Positions 34,768 through 46,578 of a DNA stretch of 64,000 bases are shown here, in pieces. The stretch comes from Eunapius fragilis (taxonomy: Eukaryota > Porifera > Demospongiae > Spongillida > Spongillidae), in assembly GCA_963681505.1 (NCBI GenBank), contig OY811971.1, positions 19,044,369 through 19,108,368 of the forward strand. Direction: 5' to 3'. How positions within the stretch are numbered: the stretch's first letter is position 1; every line of letters begins with the position of its first letter. Position numbers and translations under genes: made by a program. The notes beneath the pieces are model-generated. The model saw only the letters and a program-made list of their open reading frames with translations, searched no databases and was not told the DNA's origin.

Positions 34768-35399
34768 TCTTCTGCCGAGGGGTCGTACAGAGAGCCAGCC
34801 CCCCGATGATGACAGTTTATATATGTGTTTAGAGGTCTTTGTGGACCCCCCTATATATTAAATGCATATATTTTATCACTGGACAATTTTTATACCACCA
34901 TGTGATGAGATGTGTGTGTTTTTTCTTGATTGTTTCTGTGTACAGCATTTTATTGTCACACCAATTTACGCACTGTATCATTAAATGTTTGTCACGATCC
35001 ATAGTCATGGTAACTTTTAGAGCGACAATTTAAAACAAAACAGTGAAATAACGAACAGTGTCCACATGTGTGTGTTGAGAGGATTACTTTGCACCTGGTC
35101 TTGCTCTACATTGCTTGTGGTGAACAATATCAGCATATGTAGGTAGGTGTGGCACAGGTTCCATGGTTACATGGTGGGAAGAAGTGTCCTTGCATGTGGT
35201 GTGGTGTGTGTTGGAGCTGCTGCGAAGGTACTTCTGGAATGGCATGCATATGGACACTTGAGCAGCTGCAGTGATGCCCGGATACAATTCCTTCCAGTTT
35301 GGCATGGTACTCGGGCTGGCATGCATGGTTACGAGTTGTTTCTGTTTGAAAAGCCACAGTAATGTCCAGATGAAAACAATTCTCAGTAGAACAAGCACA

Positions 35400-35680
35400 T
35401 TAAAGGGGCCGAGGCTGTGGTGAATCACTTTCGACGCCTGCTCTGCTCTTCGTTTGGCCTTCACTTTCGCGTAATCTGCCTTGCACACCACCATTGGCTG
35501 CTGCAGTGGTACCACCAGCATGAAGGCTGTGCATGCCAAACATGGCTGGGTCAAAACCAAGCTTTGCTATTTCATCCAACAGAACCTCCCTTAGTCTAGA
35601 GTAACTGAGGCCACCTGTCTTACACAAGCCTTTATATTTCATATGGTCTACTCCAGTTATCATGCATCCTACTACCCCAT
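35400..35680 (-). pseudogene. Tyrosine recombinase fragment, copy 1
   Basis: The minus-strand frame contains KTGGLSYSRLREVLLDEIAK and FGMHSLHAGGTTAAANGGV, the C-terminal catalytic region of tyrosine recombinases of the kind found in Crypton/DIRS-like invertebrate elements. The second catalytic Arg (HSLRAGG in active relatives) is His (CAT). After GGV the sequence diverges from copy 2 (63,360-63,560). Truncated and inactive. Confidence 0.72.
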
Positions 35681-36146
35681 CTGCCCCCTCCACCCCCTTC
35701 ACCCCCAGATGGCCAGCAAGCACTCATGTAAGGTCACCACATTGCTGAACCATTGTGCTGGTCACTGACCAGTGGGTAACCATCAACAGCCTGAGTAAGT
35801 CTTGATTGGAGGGATAGCTTAATGGAAGGAGGGGACTGTGTTTGACTACTGCTACTACATGTATATGACAATGGTTGGTGAAAAGTTCTTAGTCTTTACA
35901 TCTCTATGGTCACACAAGAACAGTAGAGGTGGGGGAGGGGGGGGGTGCATTTTTGATGACCAAACCTGTGAGAGCTGACCATATAATTCATACTTGTGTG
36001 GTCCACATACATAAGCCCACTAATCCTGCAGGTCTGTTTTGTCACCAGTACATCTCAAATTTATTTCTGTAACACATGTGTAGCTATAGCTTAATTGTGT
36101 TTAATTGTGATCAACTTTATTGCCATCCTTTATTACATCATACCAG

Positions 36147-36314
36147 TGAGAATGTTGACAGAGAACAAGGTCCTCACATCACTTCGACTTCAGCACTGTG
36201 GAGTAGGTCCAGAGGTCCTTATTGCAGTCTGTGATGTCATCAGAATGAACACTACATTGACTTCACTAAACCTATCAGGGAACACATTTGATGAACAAAG
36301 CATACCCAGCCTAG
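36147..36314 (+). CDS. Leucine-rich-repeat exon (two 28-residue repeats), NLR type
   Basis: A 168-nt exon bounded by AG and GT, entering and leaving in the same phase, encodes two ribonuclease-inhibitor-type LRRs: NKVLTSLRLQHCGVGPEV and NTTLTSLNLSGNTFDEQS. Such 84x2-nt exons are typical of NLR-like genes. No NACHT or other effector domain is found nearby; it may be an exon of a decayed gene that continues with 37,692 and 39,073. Confidence 0.7.
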
Positions 36315-37691
36315 GTATGGTGGTGGTTACAAATGGTTTTATGGTCCACTAGTAATCAGGTGTTGTATGTGTGTTCACCCCTGTAACTAATTATAAATCC
36401 CTCAATGTCTGTTGTCCAAATATAGCGCATAGCCGAGTAGGGCAAGACTTCCGTGACCAACCCAATCATGACCACACCCTCATTTCATTTTAATGACTTG
36501 TGCATACTGGTAACCTGTACTGTTAAGTACTACATACATGTACATACACTTAGGGTTAACACTTCGCACCCACTTGTAATATGAATGAATTCATGTGTGT
36601 GGGCTGTAACAAAATGCAGGGGTAAGGGGTGTGGCTTAGAATATACTTGGTGTGGTTGTGGGTGAGTGTGCCTTGGGTGGGGATGTGGGCTGTAAGAAAA
36701 TTCCAGTAATGAGATACTAGGGGTGTGGCTAACATCTGTTTATTAAACTACATGGTAGGGTCATGGTAGGGTCGGAGGGATGGGGAGGAGTGTATCCCAT
36801 GGGAAGGGATGGGGAGGAGTATATCCCATGGGAAGGGATGGGGAGGAGTATAGGCATGCATATCCCACTAGACACTGTAGTCATCTTCGTTTAAGGGCTT
36901 TAGAGCCTTTGGGGGTGGGCTTGGCTTTTGGAGTGGTCCATGGTCATACCCTTGTTCTGTAATGATTGCAGTGGACCTCTTATGTTCTGTCCTCAGTACC
37001 CTCCCTCCCTAGTGTAGGTGTTTCAGGGAAATAGGGGATGATGGGGCCAAGACTACCTCTGTAGCGCATGAGCTATAGCTCCTCTTATGCGCTACACCTC
37101 TGTAACCCATATGGGTTATGGGTGAGTACCACTGTAATCATTAGCCACCTCCAGCTAAGTGGATGTATGCATCTGTCCCCCTATTATATGCTTCATCTGC
37201 TTTTCCCACGTGCCCGAATGGGGATTGTCAGCAGACTGGTGGGGCCAGGGCAAGGGGACCCCCTTAGCAGTGACCCCCATACCCCTGACATGTTGCCCAA
37301 GGGAAGGTTCCATGAGTGATGCAGGTCACCAGCTGGGTATCCCTGTGGGCCAAACCATGCATGGCTTGTTAGGACATGTTGGGGAGACTTGGGGAGACAG
37401 GCACCAGATGGTGGCACGGGCCATCAACTGGATGACCTGTGAGCCAAGCCAGGACGCTGGCCCAGATATTGAACAGTGCCTCGTATGGAACAGGGGATGG
37501 GATGGGGTGTGCCTGTGTGTGGGTGTCTGTGTGGGGTGTGGGTAAGTGACATACTTAAGCGCAATAATCCTGCAGGTTTTTTTTTGTCTCCTGTACATCT
37601 CAAATTTATTTCTGTAACACATGTGTAGCTATAGCTTAATTGTGTTTAATTGTGATCAACTTTATTGCCATCCTTTATTACATCATACCAG

Positions 37692-37859
37692 TGAGAATGT
37701 TGACAGAGAACAAGGTCCTCACATCACTTGGACTTGAGAACTGTGGACTAGGTCTAGAGGGCCTTTGTTAAGTCTGTGATGTCATCAGAATGAACACTAC
37801 ATTGACTTCACTGGACCTATCACTGAACACATTTGATGAACAAAGCATACCCAGCCTAG
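37692..37859 (+). pseudogene. LRR exon copy with internal stop
   Basis: The same 168-nt length, borders and phase as the exon at 36,147, reading NKVLTSLGLENCGLGLEG then a TAA stop at 37,769-37,771 followed by in-frame NTTLTSLDLSLNTFDEQS. It is a tandem duplicate (the flanking introns match too) that has lost coding ability. Confidence 0.75.
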
Positions 37860-38098
37860 GTACGGTAGTGGTTATAAATGGTTTTATGGTCCTCTTGTAA
37901 TCAAAGGCTATGGGTGCGTACTACCATTTTAATTATTATTTATTGTGCCTAGTAACTTCCCCTAGCTGAAGGGGTGTACACACCCTTCGCCCACTTACAT
38001 TTTCGAGTTAAAAGGTCAAGCCCAGTAGGGTGGGTGGTGCAAACGGGTGAGCTCTCCTGATGCACTGGGGAGTGCTTGGAGGGCTGCCTGTGTGTGAC

Positions 38099-38356
38099 CA
38101 AGGCCGTAGTAAGGGGGGGGCTTGGGGGGGCTTAAGCCCCCCCAAAATTTTGGTCCAGCATATTATTTATAATAGTATACACGTTGATGTTATAGTACGC
38201 GCGGTACCACAAATTGAACACATTCCGCTATTGCAAGCCGCTCGTAAATTTAGAACGAGAAAGTGTGGTCAACCGTTGATCAATCCGCGATGCATCGTTT
38301 TAAGAGATCATGAATATTAATTAGCCCCCCCAAATTTTTGTGATTGACTACGGTCA
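38099..38356. mobile_element. ~258-bp MITE with GCCGTAGT-type ends
   Basis: Ends GGCCGTAGTAAGGGGGGG and the complementary ...CCCCCCCAAATTTTTG..GACTACGGTC. The paralogous block-B site (about 52,540-52,565, ACCTGTGTGTGTGCATATA) lacks it, so it is a true insertion after the duplication. No coding content. Confidence 0.8.
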
Positions 38357-39072
38357 TGAGTGTGTGCATATATTCTCACAAGCCAGCTAGTAACTTGTAC
38401 AGTTAAGTACTACATGCATGTACATGCACTCAGGATTAGCCTACCCTACCTACACGTACATGTAATATGTCATGTGTGTGTAGGCTGTAACAAAATGCAG
38501 GGGTAAGGGGTGTGGCTTAGAATATCTGAATATTTAACAGTGTCCCCTATGGTGTGGGTGTGGGTGAGTGTGCCTTGGGTGGGTGTGTGGGCTGTAAGAA
38601 AATGCCAGTAATGAGATACAATGGGTGTGGCTAACATTATCTGTATGTTAAACTACATGGTAGGGACAAAGGGATGGGGAGGAGCATATCCCATGGGAGG
38701 GGATGGGGAGGAGTATAGGCATGCATATCCCACTAGACACTGTAGTCATCTTCGTTCAAGGGCTTTAGAGCCTTTGGGGGTGAGCTTGGCTTTTGGAGTG
38801 GTCCATGGTCATACCCTTGGAGGAGGAGGAGGTACTGGGAGGGTCACTGACCTCCTTTTTGTACATCATGAGAGCTAACTGCTAGTTCTTGTAATGACTG
38901 CAGTGGACCTCCTGTGGTCTGTCCTCAGTACCCTCCTTCATTAGTGTATGTGCTGTAGGGAAATAGGGGAAGATGGGGCCAAGACTACCTCTGTAACCCC
39001 TCCCCCACCCCACCCCTCTATGAGGGCTGTCAGTACATATACCACCTGATGTGTCCTTATTCCCTACCTCAG

Positions 39073-39254
39073 AACTGTTACTCACCAATAACCAAACATT
39101 GGAAGTGCTGGAGCTGGAGGGGTGTGGTCTGGATGATGATGCTATGTGTTCACTGGCCAGGGGTCTTAAATACTGTAAGCTGAACAAACTGGACCTTAAC
39201 GAGAATCCCTTCACCAAATTTAAAGAGGAGCTAGAGAACTTTATGAAGTGCTAA
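39073..39254 (+). pseudogene. Terminal LRR exon, copy A (frameshifted end)
   Basis: Acceptor AG at 39,071-39,072, then ELLLTNNQTLEVLELEGCGL (first Glu split by the intron) and YCKLNKLDLNENPFTK. The entry phase fits the upstream LRR exons. Compared with copy B (53,439) a 4-base insertion, AAATTTAAAGAGG versus AAAAGAGG, shifts the frame, and the protein ends early at 39,254. Confidence 0.72.
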
Positions 39255-39337
39255 AGGATCATGCAACCCTTAAAAAATGGATGGTAAAAATGCCTTCCTC
39301 ACTTTGGTAGCCATGATTACTAGTGAATTTTATTTTA

Positions 39338-39630
39338 ACAAGTAAATAAAAACATTCTCTATGAGAAAGTTGGTGGCATATAGGATTTGAAGGCAATGGT
39401 GGTGTAAAAAGGAAGGAAACAAGGGGTCTAGTAATAAGGGAAAATGGAATAGTCCTATAATTAGCACACGAACAACATACTATATCCTACATATAGAAAT
39501 GTGCTAAATATAGGACTATTCCATTTTCCCTTATTACTAGACCCCTTGTTTCCTTCCTTTTTACACCACCATTGCCTTCAAATCCTATATGCCACCAACT
39601 TTCTCATAGAGAATGTTTTTATTTACTTGT
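39338..39630. mobile_element. Best-preserved foldback MITE copy (293 bp)
   Basis: The terminal 60 or more bases (from ACAAGTAAATAAAAACATTC) are a perfect inverted repeat; whole arms of about 130 bases surround a short centre near 39,471-39,497. High arm identity suggests recent transposition or gene conversion. It lies between an LRR exon and a MPSRQ-type transposon remnant. Confidence 0.92.
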
Positions 39631-39699
39631 TTCATTGATTTTTATTCATACCCGATTATGAGCTGTATAGCAAGTTAAGTAATCCATCTTGATATGAGA

Positions 39700-40560
39700 G
39701 GTAGGTTGTAAAGGTACGACATACCTTTGAGTGACCTTCACTCTTTTCGCCGAGCGAGATGCACGTTTAGGACTATGGCAATATCGCTGTCTTTTTTCAG
39801 GATCTGCTCGATACCTTGCACGTCGAGAGGTCCGTTCCTTTTCAGGATCTGAGGGGGCTTTTAAGGGGCGGCCGAAATAGAAGAGAGGTTATTAATTGTC
39901 GCCCCAGCGCGATCGAACCCACAAACGCATTTTGTATCGGGCCAGAAGCAGACAGCACCCTCTCCTCCCCCTCCCCCCCCACCCCCTACTAATCGCATCT
40001 CGATACCTTGCGCGTCGAGAGATCCGTTTCTTTTCAGGCTCTGCTCGATAGTTTTCACGTTTGAGAGGCGCGCTTCTTTTCAGGCTCTGCTTTGTAGTTC
40101 CGCTCGGCTGAATCTAATACGTCGTCTCTAGTTTTGAGGTACTATGCTCGTCGTTTGGCTTTGTTCTTTTCCTGACGTGCATGAAGGCATTTTGAAAAAA
40201 AAAACTTCACTAAGTTACAAAGAGCGTCAAACCTACAACGATCGAATAACAAGAATGATTAATATAGTACGCACGTGCAGGTTATTAAAAATACATAACC
40301 GCCAAAGTTAATTTCAACTACGTGTAGTGCCCAGACCGTACACATTTTGATGTATACTGCTAGTACTTCGTATAAAGAGCGACGTAGGACCTATCCGAGT
40401 CGTGTCAGTGCAGTAAGCTATACGTGATTTGCTAACACAACCACCGATATATGTCATGTAGCCTCGAGACGTTTTGACCACAGAAGCGAAAATGCCAGCG
40501 AATTCTGAAGCCATTGGTGTGATTTTCATTTCTTAAAAGTGTTCCTATCCCGAGTTATGC
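39700..40560 (-). mobile_element. MPSRQ-type transposon remnant
   Basis: The minus-strand tip CGCATAACTCGGGATAGGAA (about 40,558) matches 25,262 and 31,005. Inward, minus-strand frames give DPEKERTSRRARYRADPEK and a basic N-terminus near 40,190. Several frameshifts; no transposase core is seen. Confidence 0.68.
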
Positions 40561-41142
40561 GTGGTCAAGAACAAGAACAAGAAGAAGAAGAAGAAGAAGA
40601 AGAAGAACGAGAAATACGTGGGACTGGGTACGAGTTTCAAAAATTGTTTTGTTCTCTACAACCACGCGGTTTTGTGACATCAAACAAACACGAAACTGCT
40701 TGTTGTTGCCTTCTTGTACGACGACGATAACAAGGTAAGCCATCCGCTCGTCGGGAGTCTTGTTAGAAGCGGGTCGCGTTTTTTTAATGACATTCATAAT
40801 CGGGGTCAAATCATAACGTAACTCTCGATAACTTTTATAATTCATGTCACCTGATTGTGGAAGGGGACAGCAGTATAAGGTCTTGGGGTCAGGGGTGTGG
40901 GGCGAGGTGCATGTTGTAAGTCAGTATGCCTATGCTGCTCAGGATGCCATGGGTACAACTAGGCTGCTCCTGTAAGTATTAGCATGTGTTGGGTCTGGGA
41001 CCCAGAGGAACAATCAGTGCAGTGTAAGTGCTTCTGATCAGCAAGTTGTAATCGTTTCTTAGAGATGGTGGCTTTGAAAAAAGCCATTACAGTTAAAGAA
41101 GTGATGTTATTTGAGGGACAGGGAAGGAGATCGTTTGTGACG

Positions 41143-41278
41143 ACCTTTGTAAGGAGTTCAAGATGCTCATGGCCTTGCTGGAGATGGTGGTCTCTGGGTG
41201 GACCTACTTCCATCACCTTGAAGATGGAGTAGGTCTCCTTGTGGAGCTTCTTGCTTCTCTCCCTTCTTACTAGCCATC
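41143..41278 (-). pseudogene. Histone H2B pseudogene, copy A (truncated)
   Basis: The minus strand reads SKKLHKETYSIFKV and, one frame over, [16 protein letters not shown]: the start of the H2B histone fold ([32 protein letters not shown] in H2B, quoted as a family pattern in part). The rest of the fold is missing. The flanking sequence matches copy B. Confidence 0.75.
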
Positions 41279-41299
41279 TTTACAGCCATCTTGATGAGC

Positions 41300-43200
41300 T
41301 GTGTTACTTACAGCACCACAGTAAGTAAAGGGAACTATTCTAACACATTGTAACAATGGTTACAAAAGCATGTGACCTCGAAGTTTTACTCCAGCTGAGG
41401 GTCCCATACAAATACCGTACTTACCTGTGTACATGCTGCTCCTTCCGCAATACCAAAGCATAACCAACAGCTTATAATTATCCAAGCTAGTAGGCCGCGT
41501 TGTTGGTACGCAGGGCTGGTCCGCCTCGTTATCGCGCGCCCCCTGTCCGACGGCGCGATGGCTCATCCAGGGGCAGGTGGTGGTGATGAGGCGACAGTAT
41601 GTGGAGCAGAGGATCGTGACACACCCCTTGAGCACGGGGAGACTGTCTGACTGCGGTACAAAGGAACTGGTTTGTTGGGAGGGAGGCGCGGATAGTGACG
41701 TACCAGGAGGCCGGTATGCAGCAAGCAGTTTCGTACAACGTTTTCGCTTTCACCTCCAAAACTTCGATAATAAAATACCGATCATTAATTGAAATTTAGT
41801 ACTGGAATTGGAATTATTAAACATGACACAAAAATTATTTCTTAATTTTAAAATAACCACTTCGATGACTACAAGGCAGCCGGCTTGAGACAGTGACGGA
41901 CCATATGGCAATATCCAAGTGGAGGGTTCTCCCTAGCACATAAGTTATTCAATCATGATGCTAGGATGCTGCAAATGGCCGTCCAGAGGTCTGCAGATGT
42001 TTGTAGTATCAGCGGACATGATGACGTCCGACATGGAGCTGAAGCTGAAGGCGAGTGTTCTCCCAAGCTCATTTAAGCTACACCCCTGGCCCCATGTGGA
42101 GTTACCTCCTGCAGCTCAGAGAAGGGAGCGGAGGTGTTTGTGTAGGGAAGGGAGGAGGTCCACGTGTTGGTTAGCATGCAGTCTGCATGCTTCCTCCTTC
42201 ACACCTATTCTCACTCCACTCTTAATTCACCTCTGAAACCACGTGCATAACATTTGATGATGGTTAGCTAGTGTGTATTACTTCCTTACCTTCTACTCCT
42301 CCCCCCACCCTCCTCTACTCTCTCTTCAGTTCAGAGGAAACAAAAGTTTATGTTCATGTAACAAATGAACGAAACAGCTGGAGGTATGGACTAAAACCAC
42401 TTGTCCTGCTGTTGTTGCCATACTGGACATGGTTACTGAGGATGGAGAAACCCTGAAGTTGTGACTGTGAATTACTGGTTAGCTCCTAAAAGGATGAGAA
42501 TTTATCTGATGTGAGTGTGTTGAAGGGTCCCCTAATGGTGTCTTCCCTCTCCCTCTCCTCTTTCCATCGGCGTCCCCAGGGGGGGGGGGGGGGCCATGGC
42601 CCCCCCCCTCGGGACTGAATGGCGCCGCCCCCCCCCCCCTTGTTTACATACATGTGCACCCCCACTGGCTGAATTGGCTGAAAGCACCGTCCACTGGTTG
42701 ACCACTGGTTGAATCTGCTGAGAGTGCGGACAGCTCATTGACTGAATTGGCCGAAAGCTGACATTAGCCCCCCCCCCTCCCCCCCCCCACTGGTTGAATC
42801 GGCCGAAAGTGGACAGCCCCCCCCCCTCCCACTGGTTGAATCGTCTGAAAGCGGACAATGTATTCGCGGCTGTCAAATGGCGCCCCCTTGCTCTATCCTG
42901 GCCACCCCTCTTCCAGAACAGCTCAGGACACTCATGCTTTCCCCTCTCCTCTGCCCCTCTGCCCCTGCTGTGGTTAAGGGATAGCATATCACCCCTCCCC
43001 ATTCCACTTCCTCTCTGGAACCCCTCCCCCTGTACCTGATGCCTGTAAGTATCATCTGACAGCCATTCATCCAATGAATGGTATTTGCATCTAACTTGAA
43101 GTGTTTTGCCCCCAGGCTGACAATCTTGTGGTTAGTGTAGCACTTCAGCTGAAGGTGAGTATTTTTATATGATGGTTCAAAATGTACTATGTGTGGCATG
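41300..43200. other. Block-A duplicated sequence, no supported gene
   Basis: 41,350-41,760 matches 54,340-54,830, including a GC-rich core with CGCGATGGCTCATCCAGGGG conserved in both copies; 41,890-42,110 matches 57,605-57,830. The second pair contains an ADMxTSDM(E/K)LxLK reading followed by GTGAGTG in block B but GCGAGTG in block A. G/C runs lie at 42,581-42,620 and 42,768-42,830. Confidence 0.6.
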
Positions 43201-43829
43201 GGTTGGGCACAGCCTCACACCACCCTCCCATCTATCCCTCTCCCCTTTCACCACCCCAGACCCAATACCCTGGTCTAGTGTGCTACATGTAAGCCTTTAC
43301 CCCTAGCTCCTTGTTCCTTCTTTCCCTCACAATGGTAGCCATGTCACTATTTTTGCATTTGGTTTAAAACCATAACCTATATTTGTCTATACACAGCAAA
43401 CACACATCTCACACACCCCGCCCAAATGATAGTTCATTGCGGCTGCATGTTTTCTACTCTAAATAAAGCACACCTTTAGCACGTACAACACTGATATCCT
43501 TATGTTGCTTCAGATGTAGTTTTGTCATGACAACAAGCAGAGCCTCCAGGAGAAAGGATAATACCACACAACAGGAGAATGATGGTGTACAGCCAGGACA
43601 CTCCCACATTGACTAGTCCCCATGCCATAAAGGTAGCAAGTGGCTGCAACATGTTAATGCAGTACCCTCAAAAGGTTAGCATGTGGCTTGGGGCATTTGG
43701 TGGGATGAGGTAGACCTGTTCCATTATGAGGTGTTGGTGCAGGGGAGGGAGGAGATCCACATGTTGGTGAGCAGTCTACATGCCCACCCCTACATGTTGG
43801 GAGGTTTTGGGCACACCCTCTCCTTCTCC

Positions 43830-43920
43830 TCCCTCCTCCTCCTCCTCCTCCTCCTCCTCCTCCTCCTCCTCCTTCCTCCCTCCTCCTCCTCCTCCTCCCT
43901 CTCTCCCTCCACACCACCTC
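43830..43920. repeat. (CCT)n tract
   Basis: About 30 CTC/CCT triplets on the plus strand with small interruptions. The equivalent at 58,720-58,790 is shorter and more interrupted. Confidence 0.92.
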
Positions 43921-44989
43921 AGTCCCAAGATGATAATATTCATGTAAGTGGGAACAGCACACTCATGTCAACTGTAATAAACGCTGGCCAGGGGGCAGGC
44001 CTATGGTAGTACCTAATGATCAACAAACATGAATATTCATGAAAGGAACAGTCATCTGCTGTGGGCACTAGTCAGTTCATTTCCCATCCCTTCTAAAAAA
44101 TGCATGCTGTCAACTCAACGTGTGGTGCACATCACTATACAAGGAATGAGCTACAAGCCAGTATAGGTTTATGGTACTAGCCTGCACAGCAATACAAGAT
44201 TTGCATACTCATTATGGTATAAGGAGATGTACATGGGGAGGAGGGGGAGGGTAGGGTGAGTGGTTTGGCTGGTGGGTGTGAGTCTCTCACCTCCAGTTGT
44301 GAACACTTATAATTCAGTAATTCCTTGTGTTGTTTTTTATGAATGGTTTTTTTATTGCTCACACACCACACACACACACATACAGTACACAGTTGTCATC
44401 ACCACCTCAGCATGTCCAGACCTCTGCCCAGCAGTAGGTGTGGACACCCAGGATGAGCAGGAGGCTGTAATGGTTGCCATGTCATTGGTTTAGCATTTGG
44501 TATTGGCTTGTGGTAGTCTTTGGGCACACCCACTCCACATTACCCCTCAAAAGGTTAGCATGTGGCTTGGGGCATTTGGTGGGATGAGGTAGACCTGTTC
44601 CATTATGTCTTATCATCCCCTCTCTTTTCATTTCCAACAAACATATGGTGATGTACATGTATGTGATGGCAGTGTGTTGGGTCATCTTGTGTGTGTCTTA
44701 TTTCCTTACCTCCTCCCCATCCCATCTCCCCTCCTCCCCCTCCCTCCTTCCCTCGTCCCCATCCCGTCTTCCCTCCTCTCACATGTAGACAGGTCCCGAA
44801 TCCACCAGTCACACCTCTCACCAGCAGTGTATATCTTGCACCATGTATGGTGTGACCATGTAACCAATGAGCTGACTGTTCTAGGAGATGGGTGCCATAG
44901 CAACACTGATGTGATTGGGGCATTTTGTAGTATAGGGTGGGTTTATAAGCTGCCACAAGTTAAAATGACTATTCACAGTTTTTATTATT

Positions 44990-44994
44990 GTGCG

Positions 44995-45046
<52 letters not shown>

Positions 45047-45050
45047 TGTG
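44990..45050. repeat. (GT)n microsatellite
   Basis: A pure GT tract of about 45 bases within duplicated non-coding sequence. A more interrupted version lies near 47,296-47,335. Confidence 0.95.
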
Positions 45051-46314
45051 CCCAACAGAACAGTTGTGTGCTGTACGTACAAGTATAATTGTGTGTATGT
45101 CGTGACTGATATTCAAGTTATCATGTGTGAATGTGAGGGGGGAGGTGGTGATGGTGTGGTCAGGGGATAGGAGGGAGTCAATAGCTGGTTTGAATGGCAT
45201 GACATCTGGCACGGTTTACTACGTGATGTATATGTGTTGTGTGTAGATTAGCTGTATGGGAATGGTGTATAAGGAGATGTACATGGGGAGGAGGGGGAGG
45301 GTAGGGGTGAGTGGTTTGGCTGGTGGGTGTGATGTCTCTCACCTCCAGTTGTGAACACTTATAATTCAGTAATTCCTTGTGTTGTTTTTTATGAATGGTT
45401 TCTTTATTGCTCACACACCATTCACACACATACAGTACACAGTTGCCATCATCACCTCAGCATGTCCAGACGTCCGCCCAGCAGTAGGTGGGGACACCCA
45501 GGATGAGCAGGAGGCTGTAATGGTTGCCATGTCATTGGTTTAGCATTTGGTATTGGCTTGTGGTAGTCTTTGGGCACACCCACTCCACATTACCCTCAAA
45601 AGGTTAGCATGTGGCTTGGGGCATTTGGTGGGATGAGGTAGACCTGTTTCATTATGTCTTCACATCCCCTCTCTTTTCATTTCCAACAAACATATGGTGC
45701 TGTACATGTATGTGATGGCAGTGTGTTGGGTCATCTTGTGTGTGTCTTATTTCCTTACCTTTATGTGCACAGGCAACACTGCACACATGTATGTTTTCAA
45801 GTGTAGGGCACTGGGATGGGGAGGAGGAGGAGGTGTAGGTACGGGGATGGGGAGGAGGTGTAGGTACGGGAAGGAGGGAGGAGGTGTGGGGTACTGGGAT
45901 GGGGAGGAGGTGTAGGACATAAGAGGAATGGTGTGAGTGGTGTGTTTGTTTCAGTGTACATATCTCCCTGCATCCATTCCTGCAGCCCATTTCAAATAGG
46001 GTTGACATTGTTCCAGGTCACCAAACACTGGTGTTGGAGGTGGCTGGTTGCAGGGAGAGCTATTTGGAAGGAGGCCAGAGGTGACTATTCCTTTGCCCCT
46101 GTGTGAAAATGGTCAGCATGTTGTTATGGTAACATACTGTATACGAATGTGTATTCCCGTAGGTGTACAAAAATGGACATTGGAAATAAAGGGAAGCTTT
46201 GGGTGGTACATAACAGGTTGCCCCTTTTAACCATGGAGACCTCCAGTTGTGCACACTAATAATTCAGTAAATCCTATTATTTTGTACCTCTACCTTGTAA
46301 TATTAGGCATAGCG

Positions 46315-46578
46315 TACCCCCTCCTCTCTGCTATTACCCTCCCCTCTCCCCCTCTTTCCCTCCCCTCCTCCTCCCTCCCTCCCCTCCTCCTCCCTCCCTC
46401 TGCCCCTCCCCTCCCTCCCTCCCCTCCATCAGTCCCTTCCCTCCTGCGGTCCCCCTATGCCCCCCTCCCCTCCCCTCCCTCTTCCCCCTCCCCTCCCCTC
46501 TCTCCCTCTTCCCCTCCCCTCCCTCTGTCCCTCCCCTCCTCTCTACCCCCTTCTTCCCCTCTTCCCCTCTTCTCTGCA
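46315..46578. repeat. Polypyrimidine (C/T-only) block
   Basis: About 260 bases of almost only C and T on the plus strand, built from CCCTCC and CTTCCC units. Related blocks lie at 48,355-48,745, 49,170-49,425, 59,690-60,165, 60,910-61,155 and 61,200-61,315. Pro/Ser/Leu-rich frames across them are artefacts. The composition can form triplex (H-) DNA. Confidence 0.93.

Noticed and set aside
35084..35560. 158-codon minus-strand frame overlapping the recombinase fragment
   Set aside because: Its frame differs from the recombinase motifs, which lie in another frame of the same strand; it is a shadow.
42532..43074. 180-codon minus-strand open frame
   Set aside because: Runs through G/C homopolymers and non-conserved duplicated sequence; low-complexity, no motif.
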